Assembly: GCA_002813285.1 (NCBI GenBank)
Contig: PHTZ01000001.1
Span: 2,665,501-2,729,500 of the forward strand
DNA from: Flavobacteriaceae bacterium MAR_2009_75
Lineage (GTDB): Bacteria > Bacteroidota > Bacteroidia > Flavobacteriales > Flavobacteriaceae
Reading direction: 5' to 3'
DNA length: 64,000 nucleotides
A model generated the notes under the pieces. The model did not search any database, was not told where the DNA came from, and saw nothing but the letters and a program-made list of their open reading frames with translations. Every line of letters starts with the position of its first letter. Position 1 is the first letter of the stretch. This document shows, piece by piece, positions 45,276-54,823 of this stretch. The translations under genes were made by a program, and so were the position numbers.

Positions 45276-47450
45276 TTAATTCCATCGAGGGCGTATGCCC
45301 GGTGCAAATGGGAATTTTAATGATTTAAAATATTCTAGGGTTTGCGTTGGTTTTTCTACCCCTTCAGGAAGTTCTTTTTTAGTGAAGGTCTGAAAATAGA
45401 GTAAGCAGGCATCGCGCCACCATTTGGCTTCTTTAAGTTGAATTTGTAGCAGCATCTGCACTTCTTTATGCTGGGCCTTGTTCACATAGGGTTTCATAGT
45501 TTCCCACGTAGAGACCATTTTTTCTACTTGATTCACACCTTCTTGATATTTTAATGCTATGCCATCCCATAGGGTCTTTCCATTCTTCAGCTTATAATCC
45601 CAAGGAAGGTGATGGAACCACAATAAGTATTCTTCGGGGCAAGTTTTTGGGTCGTTGAATTGACTGCGCAAGGGTTCTGCATATTGTTCGGTGGCATTGC
45701 TTCCGGTAGGTGTGCGGTCAAAACCTATGCCTTTTTCATCGGCATTATGATAATAAACGGGATTCCACTCCGGTCGGCTCAGTTCACTTACCCAAGGCCC
45801 TGGACCATAGTGATGGCCGGTATCGAAAATATGGTGAAGACCAAGAGGGTTCATGTAATTTACGACCGCCTCTCGAGACATGATGAGCAATTCTTTCATC
45901 GGTTCAACAAATGCGTCGTCATTGGAGAAAGTTAGACGAAGCCATTCTCCGGCAATGTTCTCAGAACTTAAATATGGGTCCCACGCTAAGCGACCGAAGC
46001 CATACCAGTTACTTTGAGCGATGGGGTGCCCCGTCCAATTAATATCGTTTCCGATGTTCGTTACACCGGCCATACCCGTGATTTTTTGACCGTGCAATGA
46101 GCCATCTATAACTTTGGCTACGGTCGAACCATCACCTTCTTGATAAGTGTCCGAATCAAGCACCTCTTCATAAAGCTTTGGTAGAAATACAAGGTGCGTA
46201 CTGAAACCTAAATACTCTTGTGTAATTTGAAACTCCATCATCAAGGGAGTTTTAGGTGTGGCCCCGAACATAGGGTGAAAGGGTTCTCGCGGCTGAAAAT
46301 CTATTGCGCCGTTTTTGGTCTGTACAAGAACATTATCCATAAACTTGCCGTCATAGGGCACGAATTCTGAATAGGCTTGTTTGGCCCGGTCATCGGCATC
46401 ATGCTCAGAATAGACAAAAGCTCGCCATATCACATTACCATTGTGAGGTTCTAGGGCTTTGGCAAGCATATTGGCACCATCTACATGGTTTCGATCATAG
46501 TTTTGAGGGCCTGGTTGTCCCTCTGAATTTGCTTTAACCAAAAACCCACCAAAATCAGGAATCAGCTTATAAATTTCGTCTGCCTTACCTGCCCACCATG
46601 TTTTAACCTTATCGTTTAATGGGTCTGCTGTCTGTAATCCGCCGATTTCAATAGGGGCAGAAAAACGAGCGGTAAGGTAGACCTTGATACCGTAAGGCCG
46701 AAAGACATCGGCCAGTGCTTTCACCTTTTCGAGGTACATGGGTGTCATTATAAGTGCATTGGCATTTACGTTGGTCAAAGAAACGGCGTTGATACCAACA
46801 GATGCGTTAGCCCTTGCATAATCGATATATCTCTGGTCGATAAATTCGGGAAGTTTATGCCATTTCCATAACGAAAAACCTGCATAGCCCCTTTCAACAC
46901 TCCGGTCGAGATTATCCCAATGATTGAGCATTCTAATATCTATTTTCGGCGAGTCGACCAAAGCGATATTATCGAGGTTTTTACGCTGCTGCATAAGGGC
47001 AAGCAATCTATAAACTCCGTAAAGAATTCCGATATCTTCGTTTGCCGTAATTACAAGGGTGGTTTTCTTTTGACTGAGTACCGATTTAATTATAAAACCC
47101 TCATTGCCGATTTGCTCTAAATCTTTAGCAAGTACTTTTTTTAGCGAAGGGTCCAGCAGTTTTTTCGTCGCGATTACCATCGAATGGCTGCCATTAAAAG
47201 CGTTAGAGAAAGAGGGAGTCTGCCCCAGCATCTTTTCGAGTGCCGTATGTAGCTCCGATTGAGCGACTTTTAAGGTTTTAGAATTTCCTAAAAAAGCTAT
47301 CGAGCTTGAGATGTCAGAAAATTTTTTGGAAATATCGGGCTTTTCTATTTTTGAATAAGTTAACCAAAGGTCGTAGCCCGGTGGTGCTTGGGCGAAAAGA
47401 GTGAACACACAGAGAAAACAAAGAACGAATAAGTTTTTGCGATTAATCAT
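45276..47450 (-). CDS. GH67 alpha-glucuronidase, secreted
   Basis: The ATG complementary to 47448-47450 begins a signal peptide ending LFAQA; a longer open frame to 47576 has no sensible leader. The 724-residue protein is full length for GH67 (N-terminal sandwich, TIM barrel, helical C-terminus). Catalytic candidates are Glu310 in VKANSEGQPGP, Asp384 in GAIDFQPREP and Glu406 in MMEFQITQEY. GH67 removes 4-O-methyl-glucuronate from the non-reducing end of xylo-oligosaccharides made by GH10. It is first in the operon GH67-GH51-SASA. Confidence 0.95.
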   Translation of the reverse strand: MINRKNLFVLCFLCVFTLFAQAPPGYDLWLTYSKIEKPDISKKFSDISSSIAFLGNSKTLKVAQSELHTALEKMLGQTPSFSNAFNGSHSMVIATKKLLDPSLKKVLAKDLEQIGNEGFIIKSVLSQKKTTLVITANEDIGILYGVYRLLALMQQRKNLDNIALVDSPKIDIRMLNHWDNLDRSVERGYAGFSLWKWHKLPEFIDQRYIDYARANASVGINAVSLTNVNANALIMTPMYLEKVKALADVFRPYGIKVYLTARFSAPIEIGGLQTADPLNDKVKTWWAGKADEIYKLIPDFGGFLVKANSEGQPGPQNYDRNHVDGANMLAKALEPHNGNVIWRAFVYSEHDADDRAKQAYSEFVPYDGKFMDNVLVQTKNGAIDFQPREPFHPMFGATPKTPLMMEFQITQEYLGFSTHLVFLPKLYEEVLDSDTYQEGDGSTVAKVIDGSLHGQKITGMAGVTNIGNDINWTGHPIAQSNWYGFGRLAWDPYLSSENIAGEWLRLTFSNDDAFVEPMKELLIMSREAVVNYMNPLGLHHIFDTGHHYGPGPWVSELSRPEWNPVYYHNADEKGIGFDRTPTGSNATEQYAEPLRSQFNDPKTCPEEYLLWFHHLPWDYKLKNGKTLWDGIALKYQEGVNQVEKMVSTWETMKPYVNKAQHKEVQMLLQIQLKEAKWWRDACLLYFQTFTKKELPEGVEKPTQTLEYFKSLKFPFAPGIRPRWN

Positions 47451-47841
47451 TTTTAAGTTGAGTTGTATGATGCGAAGACTTGTTAAATCCTCCTTTAAAT
47501 ATATGAAATAGCTATCTAAAAGTTCGATAAATGCTACATCGACCTCTAAATAAATATGGTTGTTGAGTAAGTTCAAATTTCAGATAAGTAAAGGGTATAT
47601 CGTAAAAAGTATGTTGCCCATGGTAGCACATTTGAAGCATTTGAAAAATATGGCATAGTAGCCTAAATTTTTTGTGATGTTTAGCCTGAAAGAATATAGT
47701 TTAACTACTGTTTTTTAAGACAAAAAGCGAAATATAGGCTCTAGAGTATGTGATTAGTGGTAAATGACTATTTTTAGAGGCAAAACATCTATAGCGAAAA
47801 CGTTACAGGTTTTGTTTGCTTACTCAACTTTTAATAATAAA
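47451..47841. other. Divergent intergenic region between GH67 and the hybrid regulator
   Basis: This 391-bp stretch holds no supported gene; the long in-frame extensions at both edges lack signal or domain features. It contains the GTATGTTGC element (47609-47629) and, toward GH67, a near -7 box (minus-strand GAAATTTG at 47574-47581). No exact TAnnTTTG was found on either strand. Confidence 0.5.
47609..47629 (-). promoter_or_regulatory. Shared xylan-locus element upstream of GH67
   Basis: In the GH67 direction the bases read GTGC, 8 nt, GCAACATAC. The same GTGC and GCAACATAC words, 10 nt apart, occur upstream of susC at 63903-63925, also in gene orientation. It lies about 160 bp before the GH67 ATG and 28 bp upstream of the near -7 box. 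A direct-repeat-like site is what an AraC-type DNA-binding domain such as that of the adjacent hybrid regulator would need. Confidence 0.5.
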
Positions 47842-50800
47842 ATGAATTCACCAAATTGGTATAAACTTTTTTGGCTCTTTTGCTTCAGTATTGTTCAATT
47901 CGCGAATGCACAAGTCGATAGCGAATTGTCTTTTGTTGATATGAAGCAGGGTATAACTCAAAAGGCTATTTCAAATATTGTTCAGGATCAGGACGGACTT
48001 ATTTGGATTGCAGCTTACGGTGGTGGACTCTATAAATACTATGGTTCTGATATTATTTCATATCGTCAAAAATTCAATGATCCGAAGTCGTTGAACAGTT
48101 CATTGGTGCAGACCAGTCTAATAGATAGCAAGAATCGTTTATGGGCGGGTACGGAAGTAGGACTGAATGTCTATAACAACGACTATGATAATTTTGATCA
48201 TGTTGAGTTTCGTAACGAAAATGATGCAATTCTAAATCAGTTGATTGTTCTCGCTCTTGAGGAAAAGGATTCGGGAACAATTTTAATCGGCACCTATTTA
48301 AATGGCCTGTTCGAGGTTGACCCTCAAGAATTGATTGCAAGGCCCGTTGAAATAGTTGCAGCTACACCTGAAACTTTTCAAGTACGATGCCTTAAAAAAA
48401 GACCTGATGGAAAAATAGTTATTGGCACTAATCAAGGTCTTTATGAATATGATGGCCATGAGGTAAAACCTGTTACATTAAAAGGAGCGCAGTTCGCAAA
48501 TAGAGCTTCTTATGGTATTGAATCGATTATAATAGATGATTCGGGCTCTATTTGGATGGGTACTTACTCAAGTGGGTTACTAAAAGTCGGTTCCGCTGCT
48601 ATAAACACCTATCAAGCTGAAAGATTTCCTATCACTGATGAGCAAATATTGACCATGGTTCAGGGGCCAGATGGTAAAATATTATGTGGTACCGAGAACG
48701 ACGGTTTACTAGTGGTAGAAAAAGACGGTTCGGTAATTAAACACTATCACTACGATAAATTTGCGGACGACGGATTAAAATCCAATTCTATTTGGACACT
48801 TTTCGTAGATGACCAAAAAAGGGTCTGGATCGGTTACTACAATGCCGGGGTAGGGGTCTCAGACATTTTATATGACAAATTCAAAGACTTAGAAAGTGTT
48901 TCTAATATACATAATTCATTACAGTCATCTTCAGTGACCAGCATCGTTAAAGACAAAAGAAATAGGCTGTGGATTGGTATGGATGGGGGCGGAATAGATG
49001 TCTATGATCTGGAGAAAAAAACCTTTGTTCATCTTATCGATCAAGATAACCCCATTGCCAAAGGCTTTGAGGCTTTAGATGTACAAAATCTGTTTTTCGA
49101 TAGTGGAAGCAATCTGTGGGTGGGCACTTGGAACTCTGGTATATATTACTTACCTAAGGGAAGTAATCAATTCAAACATTTTGAAATTCAAGAGCTGAAC
49201 GGGCGCTTGCGGTTTCATCGTATTATGAATTTTGCCGAAGATATCGATGGTGTAGTTTGGATCGGCACGAGCTCTAGTGGATTACATTATTATGATTCAA
49301 AAACGAAAAAGTTCGATTTTGTGGCCGATAGTCTTTTCAGACAAGGTGCTGAAATAAGAAAGGTTCTGGTAGATAGAAACAATACAGTTTGGGTCGCTTC
49401 TAACCGTGGGGTGTTTAAAAGGGAAAATGGTTCTAAGGGGGCATTCGAGAATCTAGAATTGATGCCATCCGCAGAGCAAAATCCAGCAGAAAAGGTATTA
49501 ATAGATTTGACGGTGACTCTTTTCGAAGATAAGTTTGGGAATATATATATCGGTACCGATGGAGCGGGACTATGGAAGTATGATGTAAATGAAAAAAATA
49601 TAACTTGGTTCAACAGTGCCTCTACCAATTTAGAGCAAGAAAGTATTGCCACGATTCTAGAAGGTGATGATGGTAATCTATGGCTTGGGGGCAATAAAGG
49701 GCTTTCATACTTTGAAATTGAAAAACAACAGTTTACCAACTATAGTGCTAATGACGGATTGTTGTCAGATGACTTCAATTATAATGCTGGCTTTAAAGAT
49801 GAAGACGGTACCATGTATTTTGGTAATTATAAGGGGGTAAATGTAGTGAATCCAGAAACTATTTCTTTCAATGAAAAAAGACCAAAAGTCTACTTTACAA
49901 ACTTCAAGATCCATAATAAATCTTCAAGACTTAGTGATGCCAGCTCACCTTTGAAAAAGGCTATTGGGGAAACAGAGCATTTAACGTTGAACCACAATCA
50001 GTCTTTTTTTACAATTGAATTTGCGGCCCTTAATTATACCCGACCCGAGAAGAATAAATACGCCTATTATCTTGAAGGTCTAGAAGATACGTGGAATTTT
50101 GTGAGTAATACCACGAGTGCCACGTATACTAATCTATCGCCTGGCGATTATACTTTTATGGTCAAAGCGGCCAACAATGATGGGGTCTGGAACGAGAGTG
50201 CAAAAACACTGCAGTTGACCGTATTGCCACCTTGGTATAGAACTACTTTGGCCATTGCCTGTTATCTCATATTGTTCATAATGATTTCTGTGTTCGCATT
50301 TAGACTGACCAAAGAAAGAATTCGAGAAAAGCGTTTGGTACAGGTCGAACGTGCCAGACGTTTACAAGAAGAAGAGTTGAACAACCGAAAGATTCAGTTT
50401 TTCACCAATATCTCTCACGAATTTCGAACGCCTCTAACGCTGATTTTAAACCCGCTAGAGTCGGTCATGCACGATCAGAAATACAGGCTTTCAAAAGGCT
50501 TATCGGAAAAACTCAATATTATTCATAAAAATACGGCTCGTTTAAAACGGCTGATCGATGAGTTAATGGATTTTAGAAAATTGCAGTTGAACAAGTTTTC
50601 AATTAAGGTTTCAGAAATCGATGTGGTCGATTTTTCACAAGAAATTGCGGAACATTTTAATGAAGAAGCTGAATTGAAGAACATCGCTATGCTTTTTGAG
50701 TCTAGTGGAAAAAACTTAAAGCTTTGGAGCGACCCCGGTATGTTAGAAAAAGTGCTCTTCAACATACTATCTAATGCATTTAAGATTACCCCAGACAATG

Positions 50801-51972
50801 GTACCATCACTATAGGCGTACATCAAAGGGAAGCCGATATGATATTTCCCCTCATAGATACAGAAAAGAAATTACCTGCAATAGAGATTTTTATTGAAGA
50901 TACGGGAAGCGGTATAAGCCAAGAAGAGGTAAGAAATGTTTTTGAAAGATTCTACCAGGTCAAGAATATGAACAGTCAGTATTACGGGGGTACGGGTATA
51001 GGTCTTGAAGTGGTAAAAAGTTTTGTCGATTTACTGAAAGGGCATATTGTCGTCGAAAGTGAGGAGGCCGTAGGAACAAAATTCAGGGTATTCTTGCCCA
51101 TGGGCAGAGAACATTTTAATACTGAAGAATTTTTATTGGCCGCTAGAATCAATGAAGAGGTGGTGCCTTCAACTAATCTAGATATACCAGAAACCGCAAG
51201 ACTTGAAATGCTTACGGGAGCAAAGAAGACTTTACTCATAGTCGAAGATAATACCGAGCTGCGATCATATCTCAAAAATGAACTTCATACTGAATACAAC
51301 GTTTTTGAGGCGGCAAATGGGCAACAGGGCCTAAAAATGGCCCTTGAGCGTATACCTGATTTGATTATTACAGATGTTGTTATGCCAGAAATGGATGGTT
51401 TCGAATTCTGTAAGGCCATAAAAGATGATTTGAGAACGAGCCATATTCCATTACTCATGTTAACGGCCAAGACCATGAGTGAAGATTGGATTAAGGGCAT
51501 TGATTCTGGGGCCGACATTTATCTGAGCAAACCATTTGATTTAAAGGTGCTTAGGGCGCAGCTCAGGCGAATTATAAAAAGTAGACAAATATTATTCGAT
51601 AAATTGGGCGAGGGAACTAATAACGTCAAGATACCAGAGAACACATCACTTCTTGACAAAGGCTTTATCACTAAGGTAATGGAGTATATTGTTGAAAATA
51701 TCGCCGATGAAAACCTGAATGTAGAGCAATTGGCCGGGGAGTTGAACTTGAGCCGAAGTCAGCTTTACCGAAAGATAAAATCGCTGACCGGCCATACGGC
51801 AAACGAATTCATAAGAAAACTACGTTTAGAAAAAGCCAAGGAGATTATTGAAAATGGCGATGCTTCCATCAGCGAAGTCTGCTACAAAGTCGGGTTCTCA
51901 TCACCCTCTTACTTCACCAAATGTTTCAAAGCTTATTTTGGAGTGTTGCCTACTGAATTCAAACAAGAATAG
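47842..51972 (+). CDS. Hybrid two-component system regulator (periplasmic propeller sensor, kinase, receiver, AraC)
   Basis: The ATG at 47842 gives the signal peptide MNSPNWYKLFWLFCFSIVQF, then ANAQ; an ATG 78 bp upstream adds a non-signal leader. The 1376-residue chain has two seven-bladed Reg_prop propellers (repeated GLIWIAAYGGGL, LWAGTEVGL, VWIGTSSSGL units), a Y_Y_Y domain, a transmembrane segment near 800-825, HisKA with FFTNISHEFRTPLTLIL (His859), HATPase (GGTGIGLEVV), a receiver with Asp1178 in ITDVVMPEMDG, and a C-terminal AraC HTH (LNLSRSQLYRKIKSLTGHTANEF). Such proteins sense an oligosaccharide directly in the periplasm and activate one PUL; a xylan fragment is expected from its neighbours. 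Confidence 0.96.
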   Translation: MNSPNWYKLFWLFCFSIVQFANAQVDSELSFVDMKQGITQKAISNIVQDQDGLIWIAAYGGGLYKYYGSDIISYRQKFNDPKSLNSSLVQTSLIDSKNRLWAGTEVGLNVYNNDYDNFDHVEFRNENDAILNQLIVLALEEKDSGTILIGTYLNGLFEVDPQELIARPVEIVAATPETFQVRCLKKRPDGKIVIGTNQGLYEYDGHEVKPVTLKGAQFANRASYGIESIIIDDSGSIWMGTYSSGLLKVGSAAINTYQAERFPITDEQILTMVQGPDGKILCGTENDGLLVVEKDGSVIKHYHYDKFADDGLKSNSIWTLFVDDQKRVWIGYYNAGVGVSDILYDKFKDLESVSNIHNSLQSSSVTSIVKDKRNRLWIGMDGGGIDVYDLEKKTFVHLIDQDNPIAKGFEALDVQNLFFDSGSNLWVGTWNSGIYYLPKGSNQFKHFEIQELNGRLRFHRIMNFAEDIDGVVWIGTSSSGLHYYDSKTKKFDFVADSLFRQGAEIRKVLVDRNNTVWVASNRGVFKRENGSKGAFENLELMPSAEQNPAEKVLIDLTVTLFEDKFGNIYIGTDGAGLWKYDVNEKNITWFNSASTNLEQESIATILEGDDGNLWLGGNKGLSYFEIEKQQFTNYSANDGLLSDDFNYNAGFKDEDGTMYFGNYKGVNVVNPETISFNEKRPKVYFTNFKIHNKSSRLSDASSPLKKAIGETEHLTLNHNQSFFTIEFAALNYTRPEKNKYAYYLEGLEDTWNFVSNTTSATYTNLSPGDYTFMVKAANNDGVWNESAKTLQLTVLPPWYRTTLAIACYLILFIMISVFAFRLTKERIREKRLVQVERARRLQEEELNNRKIQFFTNISHEFRTPLTLILNPLESVMHDQKYRLSKGLSEKLNIIHKNTARLKRLIDELMDFRKLQLNKFSIKVSEIDVVDFSQEIAEHFNEEAELKNIAMLFESSGKNLKLWSDPGMLEKVLFNILSNAFKITPDNGTITIGVHQREADMIFPLIDTEKKLPAIEIFIEDTGSGISQEEVRNVFERFYQVKNMNSQYYGGTGIGLEVVKSFVDLLKGHIVVESEEAVGTKFRVFLPMGREHFNTEEFLLAARINEEVVPSTNLDIPETARLEMLTGAKKTLLIVEDNTELRSYLKNELHTEYNVFEAANGQQGLKMALERIPDLIITDVVMPEMDGFEFCKAIKDDLRTSHIPLLMLTAKTMSEDWIKGIDSGADIYLSKPFDLKVLRAQLRRIIKSRQILFDKLGEGTNNVKIPENTSLLDKGFITKVMEYIVENIADENLNVEQLAGELNLSRSQLYRKIKSLTGHTANEFIRKLRLEKAKEIIENGDASISEVCYKVGFSSPSYFTKCFKAYFGVLPTEFKQE

Positions 51973-52143
51973 AATTTCTTTTACCCCTCTTTCATTGCAA
52001 CCGCTGCCCATGCCACATTTTTGACATTCCTTGCTTCATAATTGGCATCCAACCTGATTAAGAAATACGATTTTTATCATGTCGATATTTTAAGATGTGT
52101 TTCACGAATAATTCGGTAATTTTTGAAAGACTGGATTATAAAT

Positions 52144-52155
52144 GTGATAAATCAC
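52144..52155 (+). promoter_or_regulatory. Palindrome GTGATAAATCAC upstream of GH10
   Basis: GTGAT and ATCAC arms flank AA, 32 bp before the GH10 ATG. It recalls Crp/Fnr half-sites, but the spacer is shorter than in either consensus. Position near the expected promoter is the only other support. Confidence 0.3.
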
Positions 52156-52187
52156 GTTCTATTTATTCGCTTAAAAACAAAAACAAT

Positions 52188-53315
52188 ATGAAATCCCCAA
52201 TTCAATTTTTTGGTTGTATATGCCTTGTCGCATTTGTTGCAGCCTGTGGAAATAAAGCTTCGGAAAATGTGGAAGCAGAGCATATCGACCCGAGTCTCAA
52301 GAATTCATTTTCCTACGATTTTTTTGTGGGAGCCGCTATCAATAATGGTATTATTGAAGAGAAAGATTCATTGGCGACAGCACTGTTGAAAAAAGAGTTT
52401 AATAGCATTACTCCTGAAAACATCATGAAGTGGATGCATATTCACCCATCTTCTGATAAATTCAATTTTGAAATAGCCGATAAGTATGTTGATTTGGGTC
52501 AAAGAAATAATTTTCATATCGTCGGCCATACTTTGGTCTGGCATAGCCAATTGGCCGATTGGATAAACCAAGTGAACGACAGTTCGGCCATGACAGTTAT
52601 TCTAAAAAACCATATTAATACCATAGTCAATAGGTATAAGGGTAAAATAGACTCTTGGGATGTGGTAAATGAAGCCTTGAATGAAGATGGAACTCTTCGT
52701 AAATCAATATTTCTTGAAGTTTTGGGCGATAGCTATTTAGAGCTGGCCTTTGAGACTGCGGCAAAAGCAGACCCAGACGTACAACTCATCTATAACGATT
52801 ATAATCTTACAAATCCCGAAAAAAGGGCAGGGGTCATACGTTTGGTAAAGAAATTACAAGAAAAGAATATAAAGATTGATGCAGTGGGCATGCAAGGCCA
52901 TTGGAATTTGGAAGGGCCGACTCTTGAAGAAATTGAAAATAGTATTATCGCCTATCATGACGCAGGGGTAAAGGTTTCGATTAGTGAACTGGATGTTACG
53001 GTACTGCCCAACCCATGGGATCTAGAAGGTGCCGAAGTGAGTCAAAATTTTGAGAATAGTCCATCAATGAACCCCTATCCTGAAAGTCTTCCTGATTCTG
53101 TACAAAATAAATTGGCTAAACGATACCAAGATATTTTCAAGCTATTTCGTAAGCATCGTGATAAAATTGATAGGGTTACATTCTGGGGTATAAACGACGG
53201 TTCGTCATGGCTCAATAATTGGCCTATTGACGATAGAACAAATTATCCGCTACTTTTTGATAGAAACTATCGACCCAAAAAAGCTTATGAAAGTGTTATG
53301 GAGCTTAACAAATAA
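52188..53315 (+). CDS. GH10 endo-1,4-beta-xylanase, lipoprotein
   Basis: I take the ATG at 52188, giving lipobox VAAC (Cys20); the upstream open frame has no leader. The 375-residue enzyme is one GH10 barrel with NSITPENIMKW, VGHTLVWHSQ, acid/base Glu162 in WDVVNEALNEDG, and nucleophile Glu267 in ISELDVTVLP, plus VTFWGINDGSSWLN. No carbohydrate-binding module is present. Lipidation suggests cell-surface or periplasmic action on xylan or imported xylo-oligosaccharides. It leads the operon with the GPH carrier and GH43. Confidence 0.96.
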   Translation: MKSPIQFFGCICLVAFVAACGNKASENVEAEHIDPSLKNSFSYDFFVGAAINNGIIEEKDSLATALLKKEFNSITPENIMKWMHIHPSSDKFNFEIADKYVDLGQRNNFHIVGHTLVWHSQLADWINQVNDSSAMTVILKNHINTIVNRYKGKIDSWDVVNEALNEDGTLRKSIFLEVLGDSYLELAFETAAKADPDVQLIYNDYNLTNPEKRAGVIRLVKKLQEKNIKIDAVGMQGHWNLEGPTLEEIENSIIAYHDAGVKVSISELDVTVLPNPWDLEGAEVSQNFENSPSMNPYPESLPDSVQNKLAKRYQDIFKLFRKHRDKIDRVTFWGINDGSSWLNNWPIDDRTNYPLLFDRNYRPKKAYESVMELNK

Positions 53316-53348
53316 CGCTTCGCTCCATTTTAGATAATCAACCCAGCA

Positions 53349-54794
53349 ATGACTTCAAACTCACAAAAACTGTCCGTAAAGGAAAAAATCGGCTATAGCC
53401 TTGGTGACCTAGCAGCCAATTTGGTATTTCAGACGCTAATTACCTACCTCGCATTTTTCTATACTGATATCTATGGTCTTTCACCGAAAGATTCTTCGGT
53501 GATCATGTTGGTAGTAGGTCTGATTGCCGCCTTTATCTTTAATCCTGTGATCGGTGCCCTTGCAGATAGAACCCATACCAAATGGGGAAAATTTCGCCCT
53601 TGGATATTGTTTACGGCCATACCCTTGGGGGTAGTGGCCTTGTTTGCGTTTACCACACCCGATTTCTCGTATAAAGGCAAGGTCATCTATGCCATTGTAA
53701 CATATACGCTTTTACTACTGTTGTACGCTGCCAATAACTTGCCCTATTCGGCGCTTAGTGGGGTAATAACTGGTGATATGGGAGAACGTAACAGTCTTTC
53801 TTCATATCGTTTTGTAGCCGTAATGTTCGCTCAGTTCTTTGTTCAGGTATTTATGTTGGGCATTATCAAAAGTGCGGGTGATGGTGATATGGCCGTGGGT
53901 ATTGAAAAGGTAATGACCGTTTTGGCTGTTGTCGGTACTGTGATGTTGCTGATTACATTTTTGAGCACGCGAGAACGAATTGTTCCAAAGCCAGAACAAC
54001 GGTCAAGTTTGAAAGAAGATTTGGGCGATTTAGCTAAAAATAGGCCTTGGATCATTATGCTCACCTTGACCACTTTGGTCTTTATTACATTGGCCATGAA
54101 AGGGGGTGCCTACGTGTACTATTTTGAAAACTATGTAAATCGACCGCAGCTGGCATCGGTTATTCAACCCATTCTTGATTTTCTCTCGAGTATAGGCTTG
54201 AACGAGTTTGGGCAAGATCCTATTTCCGCTGGTTTCGGACTGTTCAATGCCGGGGGCATTATTTTTATGATAGTGGGTATTACTTTGTCAAAGAAACTGG
54301 CCGATAAATACGGTAAGCGTGATGTTTTCGGTACTTTTCTTTTCATTTCGGCCTTGTTCATTGTATTCTTTTATTTTTTCCCACCAGAGTCGGTTAGTCT
54401 AATGTTTATTTCCCAAATTTTGCATGGTTTTTTCTACGGAATAACCATCCCTATCCTATGGGCAATGATTGCCGATGTGGCCGATTATTCCGATTGGAAA
54501 AACAACCGTCGGGCAACTGCCATTATTTTTTCTGCGATGATGGTAGGGCTAAAAGCAGGTCTAAGTATCGGAGGTGCCATTACCACATGGGTTCTAGGTG
54601 TTTTTGAGTATTTGCCGAACACAGAAGTACAGCCCGAAAGTGCTATTGAGGGCATAAAATTGTTGGTCAGTATTTTTCCTGCGATACCATTTGTAATTGG
54701 CGCTGGATTGTTGTTTTTCTATGAAATCAACAAAAAAATGGAGGTTCAGATTGAGACTGATTTGATTAAGAGAAGAGTACCTCCGAAGAATTAA
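53349..54794 (+). CDS. GPH-family (MFS) oligosaccharide/xyloside transporter
   Basis: The 481-residue protein has 12 predicted membrane segments and glycoside-pentoside-hexuronide blocks: KLSVKEKIGYSLGDLAANLVF, FFYTDIYGLSP, NPVIGALADRTHTKWGKFRPW, ANNLPYSALSGVITGD and MIADVADYSDWKNNRRATAIIFS. It would carry xylose-containing oligosaccharides across the inner membrane by cation symport. It is 33 bp after GH10 and 29 bp before the cytosolic GH43, which gives it an obvious partner. Confidence 0.92.
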   Translation: MTSNSQKLSVKEKIGYSLGDLAANLVFQTLITYLAFFYTDIYGLSPKDSSVIMLVVGLIAAFIFNPVIGALADRTHTKWGKFRPWILFTAIPLGVVALFAFTTPDFSYKGKVIYAIVTYTLLLLLYAANNLPYSALSGVITGDMGERNSLSSYRFVAVMFAQFFVQVFMLGIIKSAGDGDMAVGIEKVMTVLAVVGTVMLLITFLSTRERIVPKPEQRSSLKEDLGDLAKNRPWIIMLTLTTLVFITLAMKGGAYVYYFENYVNRPQLASVIQPILDFLSSIGLNEFGQDPISAGFGLFNAGGIIFMIVGITLSKKLADKYGKRDVFGTFLFISALFIVFFYFFPPESVSLMFISQILHGFFYGITIPILWAMIADVADYSDWKNNRRATAIIFSAMMVGLKAGLSIGGAITTWVLGVFEYLPNTEVQPESAIEGIKLLVSIFPAIPFVIGAGLLFFYEINKKMEVQIETDLIKRRVPPKN

Positions 54795-54823
54795 AATTTA
54801 GTGAACACGATAAAGAGGAGACT

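Noticed and set aside
47842-51972. Longer start at 47764 for the hybrid regulator
   Set aside because: The extra 26 residues hide the signal peptide that the ATG at 47842 reveals, and this receptor must be exported.
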